From CAKOSP01 sp964371745 (lineage in GTDB: Bacteria; Bacillota_I; Bacilli_A; RF39; UBA660), in assembly GCA_964371745.1 (NCBI GenBank), contig CAYJNS010000022.1, positions 1 through 16,084 on the forward strand: a stretch of 16,084 nt of DNA, written 5' to 3'. The notes under the pieces were generated by a model. That model was given only the letters and a program-made list of their open reading frames with translations. It made no database searches and was not told the DNA's origin. This document shows positions 12,669 to 16,084 of this stretch, one piece after another (the first letter of the stretch is position 1; every line of letters begins with the position of its first letter). The translations under genes were made by a program, and so were the position numbers.

Positions 12669-13187
12669 TTAAAAGAAAATATTAGTTAGTACAATTGCTA
12701 AAACAATACCAATAAAATCCGCAAATAAACCAACTTTTAAAGCATATCTACTCTTAGTTATTTTTACACTACCAAAGTAAAGGGCTAAAACATAAAAAGT
12801 GGTATCTGTACAACCTTGTAAAATACTTGATAATCTACCTATAAAACTATCAGGTCCATAAGTTAGAAATATATCATTCATTATTGTAAGTGTTGCTGTA
12901 CCAGAAATTGGTCTTAGAAAAGCCATAGGCATTATTTCTAATGGTATATTAATTAAATTAAATAAAGGGACTAATGCAGAAAATATAAACTCAAGAAATT
13001 TACTATCTAAAAATATATTTATTGCAAATACCATTGCTATTATAGATGGAAATATTTTAAAAGCTATCTCCATACCTTCTTTTGCTCCATTTAAAAATGA
13101 GTCATAAATATTACTTCTCTTTTTAATAGCGTATATAATTATTAATATTATAAATAAAGGAATTACGAATTTAGATAAACTATTCAT
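12669..13187 (-). CDS. spmB: Spore maturation protein SpmB
   Basis: This 172-residue membrane protein (B. subtilis SpmB is about 178) is a nucleoside-transporter/gate-domain protein. Landmarks are FLNGAKEGMEIAFKIFPSI near the N-terminus, LRPISGTATLTIMNDIF in the middle and QGCTDTTFYVLALYFG, with about four to five membrane helices. With SpmA it is needed for dehydration of the spore core and heat resistance, probably acting in the membrane during late sporulation. The start ATG overlaps the spmA end by 8 bases and is preceded by GGAGG. All features of the family are intact. Confidence 0.95.
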   Translation of the reverse strand: MNSLSKFVIPLFIILIIIYAIKKRSNIYDSFLNGAKEGMEIAFKIFPSIIAMVFAINIFLDSKFLEFIFSALVPLFNLINIPLEIMPMAFLRPISGTATLTIMNDIFLTYGPDSFIGRLSSILQGCTDTTFYVLALYFGSVKITKSRYALKVGLFADFIGIVLAIVLTNIFF

Positions 13188-13761
13188 GATTTTTCCTCCG
13201 TATAAAATAATCTAGCACTAGACCTGATATATTCGAAAGAAGAGTTGCTATTATAGCAGGAATAATTATTTCCATAGCATTATTTGAACCAGCTGCTACT
13301 CTAAGTGCAATAACCGTTGTAGGTATTATAGTTACACCACCAGTATTAAGTACTAAAAAAGTTATCATAGATGATGTAGCAGTGTCTTTTTTAGGGTTTA
13401 TTTTTTGTAATTCATCCATTGCTTTTAGACCAAATGGTGTGGCGGCGCTTCCTAAACCTAACATATTTGCTGCTACATTTGAAGCAATATAACCTAGCGC
13501 TGGATTATCTTTTGGAATTTTGGGAAATAATTTATTTAAAATTGGTGAGAAGAAGTTTGAAAATATTTTAAGCAATCCACTATCTTCACTAATTTTCATT
13601 ATTCCTGTCCAAATTATTATTAAAGGGAAAATTGAAAGCATTAACTCAAGTGCTTCACTTCCATTTTGTAAAATACTTTCATTTATTACATCTAAGTTAC
13701 CAGTAAACAAACTAAAAATAATTCCAATTACAATTAAACTTGACCATATATATCCTACCAT
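13180..13761 (-). CDS. spmA: Spore maturation protein SpmA
   Basis: This 193-residue membrane protein (B. subtilis SpmA is about 196) is the partner of SpmB. The family motifs are present: GSEALELMLSIFPLIIIWTGIMKI, NPALGYIASNVAANMLGLGSAATPFGLKAM, and VLNTGGVTIIPTTVIALR. It contributes to core dehydration of the spore. The start overlaps the last 7 bases of the dacB-like gene (ATGGTAG), so translation is coupled to that reading frame; no strong ribosome binding site of its own is visible, which matters because the upstream gene is damaged. It overlaps spmB by 8 bases. Confidence 0.95.
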   Translation of the reverse strand: MVGYIWSSLIVIGIIFSLFTGNLDVINESILQNGSEALELMLSIFPLIIIWTGIMKISEDSGLLKIFSNFFSPILNKLFPKIPKDNPALGYIASNVAANMLGLGSAATPFGLKAMDELQKINPKKDTATSSMITFLVLNTGGVTIIPTTVIALRVAAGSNNAMEIIIPAIIATLLSNISGLVLDYFIRRKNHE

Positions 13762-14684
13762 AACTTAAACCACTCTACTATTTTATCCCATAATGACTTT
13801 TTTAAAGGGGTATATAAATATATTTTTTCTTCATGTATTAAATTATCATCAAGATATATTTTAGCAATACCAGCAACTTCATTTATTGCCTCATTATATA
13901 ATTCATACTTTATATTTATTTTATTATCTTCGTTATTATTTAATAATATATTATAATCATTTTTTATGTATAAATCTTTATCTTCATTTTTAAGAGAGGT
14001 TAAATCTTTATCCAAAATTTTTACAGAAGTATAATTTGCAAAAACTTTTTCATATAAACTTATATGATCTGCCCAATCATTACCGTCATTTAAAGTAACT
14101 ACTATTAAATCTATATTATCTTTTGATGCAGTTGTTACAAGAGTTCTTTTTGCACGATCTGTATATCCAGTTTTACCACCATTTATATAATTACCATGAT
14201 TTAAAATTTTATTTTTATTATGCCACGAATATGATTTATAACTACTTTTTGTAGAATAATTTTCAGTAGAAAAAATTTCTCTAAACAAATCGTTTTCCAT
14301 TGCATATTTAGTTATGATTGCCATATCATATGCACTAGAATAATTAGCGTTTGATTGCTCTTCTAAACCGTGATTATTAACAAATATTGTATTTTCTAAT
14401 TCTAAATCTAATACTTTACTATTCATAAGTTTAACAAAGTCTTCCATAGAACCAGATGTAGCAATAGCTAGAGCAATGGCTGCATCGTTTCCACTTTGAA
14501 GCATAAGTCCATAAAGTAAATCTTTTATTTTTATTTTTTCTCCCACTTCAATATAAATAGCACTTCCATAGGCTTTTAATATATCATCTGTTATTGTAAC
14601 TTCTTTTTCTATATCAATATTTTCTATTACTATGATTGCAGTCATAATCTTAGTAGTGACTATAAAGAGATAAAAAAATAACAA
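13755..14684 (-). pseudogene. dacB: DacB-type D-Ala-D-Ala carboxypeptidase, 5'-truncated and lacking the catalytic Ser in frame
   Basis: The open frame (309 residues from a TTG) matches B. subtilis DacB, the sporulation PBP5* that trims cortex peptides. Matches run from TTKIMTAIIVIENI through LLYGLMLQSGNDAAIALA (SxN motif), SAYDMAIITKYAM, NGGKTGYTDRAKRTLVTTASKD (KTG motif) and NDWADH. It normally has a signal peptide and about 40 residues before SxxK; here these are missing. In this frame VTTK replaces STTK, so the nucleophile Ser is absent. Another frame starting at ATG 14710-14712 reads a hydrophobic peptide and then AGT, but one extra base (near 14658) puts ACTACTAAG out of frame. This fits a deletion and frameshift at the 5' end. 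The gene keeps its place before spmA-spmB-rluB and still overlaps spmA, so its frame may matter for coupling. Confidence 0.82.
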
Positions 14685-14709
14685 ATACTATTGGAAACTT
14701 GTTATTTTT
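14672..14709 (-). terminator. A/T-rich intrinsic terminator after the unknown 5' gene
   Basis: A 13-bp stem with one G-U pair (14674-14686 with 14697-14709, loop of ten) is followed on the minus strand by T7, nine bases after the stop at 14719. It occupies the place where the dacB signal peptide would be encoded. Confidence 0.65.
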
Positions 14710-14718
14710 CATAAATTC

Positions 14719-16084
14719 TTATCTACTTTTTTCTTCAAAATCAGTTAAATCAATAACTTGTGGAGATAAATAACTTTCTGATACTATTTTATAATTTTCT
14801 AAATATTCTACTTCTGCATATTTATCGTTTGCTAAATAACAACTATCTATAATGTTAGATTCATTATAAACTATATACCAATTATCACCATAAACCACTT
14901 TTAAAGACTTATCATACTTTAAATAATTAAATTTAGTTTTATTCAATCTTGAATAGATCGCTCGTATTCTATTTACGTATTTTTCAACTGATTCAGTTAT
15001 ATCTGTATTTATTACATTATTTCTTTTTCTAAAATAAACTGGTGTCACATCACCTTTTATTATATTATCAGATTCTAATTCACCTATAGCAGATGCCATA
15101 CAAATTACATTATAACTTCCTTCATAATCAGTTGTAAAACCTCTACTTTTATTTGATTCATATAGTTTAATATTGTTATTAATAAAATTTTCCCAATCAA
15201 CATGACTAATATTCATAGGTTTTTCACCTATAACTTCTAAAACATCTTGAGATACTTGCGAATTATAATCACTTAGTAAATAGCTTTTAGTAACTACTAC
15301 AAAATTAATTTTTTGTGTTTCTTCTTCATTATTTTGAGAAATAGAAACAATATCTTCACAAGCTTTTTTAAAAACATTAATTAAGCATTCTTTTTCACTT
15401 TTAGTAGCGTTAGAATTTTTATCATAAATTGTTCTTAATTGATTGATATATACTCCATTTCCATTTCTAAAACCAGATGCTCTAGCCACAAAATTATTTT
15501 CACTATCTGTTATCTTTAACACAAAACCATTTTTATTTAAGGCGCAATAATGAAGAAAATCGTTATCATAACCGCAAATTCTAAAACAAGAATTAGTGTC
15601 TAAACCAGTTGAAAGCAAATTTATATCTTGTGAATCATATATAGAATATTTATAATTTTCACTTGTTCCATTAATATAAGGAACAGTCGAGTTTATTCTT
15701 CGATGCATCTGTGATACCAAGTCACAAGCAACTTTTATTCTATTTTTCTGATTACTTGCAGTAAATCCATTATTGGAATAAAGTTTTCTTGTTAATTCTT
15801 TTCCTAAAATTGTAAATTCCTGTTCATCAGCAAGTTTAAACATTTCCAAAATATCTGTTATTTCAAAATAATTATTAAGATTAAAATTTTCTTTTCCCAT
15901 TACAGATACTAGAGGTTTTATATCCATCATTAAATTTATCATATAAGTTTTTGAAAAACCATTTTTACATATATCATAATACAAATTCCCATTTTCGAAT
16001 AAATATCCCGTTGAAGCTATATCAGAAATGATTGCAAAATGCATTAAGTTTGAAGTTACTAACATTTCCCTAATGGCTTCATAT
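14719..16084 (-). CDS. Large protein of unknown function, open at the right window edge
   Basis: I do not recognise this protein. The frame is open to base 16084, so the first visible ATG (16063-16065, GGGAA directly against it) is probably internal and the gene starts outside the window. At least 454 residues are visible. There is no signal peptide or membrane segment. A conserved-looking core lies around residues 165-215 from the first ATG: SCFRICGYDNDFLHYCALNK, then GFVLKITD, ARASGFRNGNGVYINQLR. A second block (INFVVVTKSYLLSDY) and a C-terminal block (GDNWYIVYNESNIIDSCYL) follow. Cys, aromatic and Asn content suggests a folded cytoplasmic enzyme or binding protein. It ends 7 bases before an ATG (14710-14712) and is followed by a terminator. 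In B. subtilis the gene before dacB is not like this, so it may have arrived with the event that damaged dacB. Confidence 0.75.
   Translation of the reverse strand, partial: YEAIREMLVTSNLMHFAIISDIASTGYLFENGNLYYDICKNGFSKTYMINLMMDIKPLVSVMGKENFNLNNYFEITDILEMFKLADEQEFTILGKELTRKLYSNNGFTASNQKNRIKVACDLVSQMHRRINSTVPYINGTSENYKYSIYDSQDINLLSTGLDTNSCFRICGYDNDFLHYCALNKNGFVLKITDSENNFVARASGFRNGNGVYINQLRTIYDKNSNATKSEKECLINVFKKACEDIVSISQNNEEETQKINFVVVTKSYLLSDYNSQVSQDVLEVIGEKPMNISHVDWENFINNNIKLYESNKSRGFTTDYEGSYNVICMASAIGELESDNIIKGDVTPVYFRKRNNVINTDITESVEKYVNRIRAIYSRLNKTKFNYLKYDKSLKVVYGDNWYIVYNESNIIDSCYLANDKYAEVEYLENYKIVSESYLSPQVIDLTDFEEKSR

Noticed and set aside
1..16084. Possible Mycoplasma-type genetic code (TGA read as Trp), suggested by the A+T content
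   Set aside because: Tryptophan is encoded by TGG throughout (for example in TyrS), the epimerase ends in TGA at 8148-8150, and the coding frames need no TGA read-through.
1..16084. CRISPR array, prophage or insertion sequence
   Set aside because: No regularly spaced repeats, transposase, integrase or phage structural genes are visible.

Overview
This is a very A+T-rich window (roughly three-quarters A/T by eye, not counted) from a low-GC, spore-forming Bacillota, most likely a Bacilli/Erysipelotrichia-type gut lineage. The evidence is Bacillus-type gene content (RluB, a Bacillus-type ferredoxin, a YeeI-like YebC protein, a T-box-controlled tyrS) together with endospore genes: a CotY/CotZ/ExsY-type coat protein, YunB, and the dacB-spmA-spmB-rluB block in the same order as in Bacillus subtilis. 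The genetic code looks standard: tryptophan is TGG, stops are mostly TAA, and a few genes end in TGA or TAG. I see no rRNA, tRNA, insertion sequence, prophage or CRISPR array.

Layout. 1-337 is the N-terminus of a PcrA/UvrD helicase that runs off the left edge. 404-1631 holds a type IV pilin-like protein and the cysteine-rich coat protein, the latter behind a sigma-K-like promoter. 1775-3759 holds a membrane-anchored lone PTS EIIB-like domain, a small conserved-looking unknown, a SEDS-family glycosyltransferase and a Pro/Tyr-rich small protein. 3807-5863 is a HAD phosphatase-tyrS operon behind a compact T-box leader. 5869-9133 is a four-gene operon on the minus strand (SDR epimerase, patatin-like lipase, YebC, membrane-anchored CTYD protein). 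9170-9888 is a strongly promoted surface protein with a SipW/TasA-type signal peptide. 9919-11546 holds yunB and a tail-anchored charged protein. 11554-11912 is a plus-strand ferredoxin with a cysteine-rich tail. 11921-14712 is rluB, spmB, spmA and a broken dacB. 14719-16084 is a large unknown ORF open at the right edge.

How the genes fit together. SpmA/SpmB and DacB act on spore core dehydration and cortex peptidoglycan, YunB is a mother-cell sporulation protein, and the CotY/Z-like protein builds the outer coat or exosporium crust. The window is therefore partly a sporulation neighbourhood interspersed with housekeeping genes (tyrS, yebC, rluB, pcrA).

Most notable observations. (1) The dacB homologue lacks the region before its SxxK motif and the open frame has Val where the catalytic Ser belongs; it abuts a terminator hairpin that follows an unknown ORF. 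(2) The tyrosyl T-box leader is very short and may act on translation. (3) A seven-A run breaks the start of the CTYD membrane protein, and one extra A restores a perfect gene. (4) Two proteins share a CTYD...V(D/E)NLxC architecture. (5) The ferredoxin carries a periodic metallothionein-like Cys tail. (6) The EIIB domain has its cysteine shifted one residue from the catalytic position. No complete undescribed multi-gene system is evident; the 14719-16084 ORF and the CTYD proteins are the best leads for new biology.
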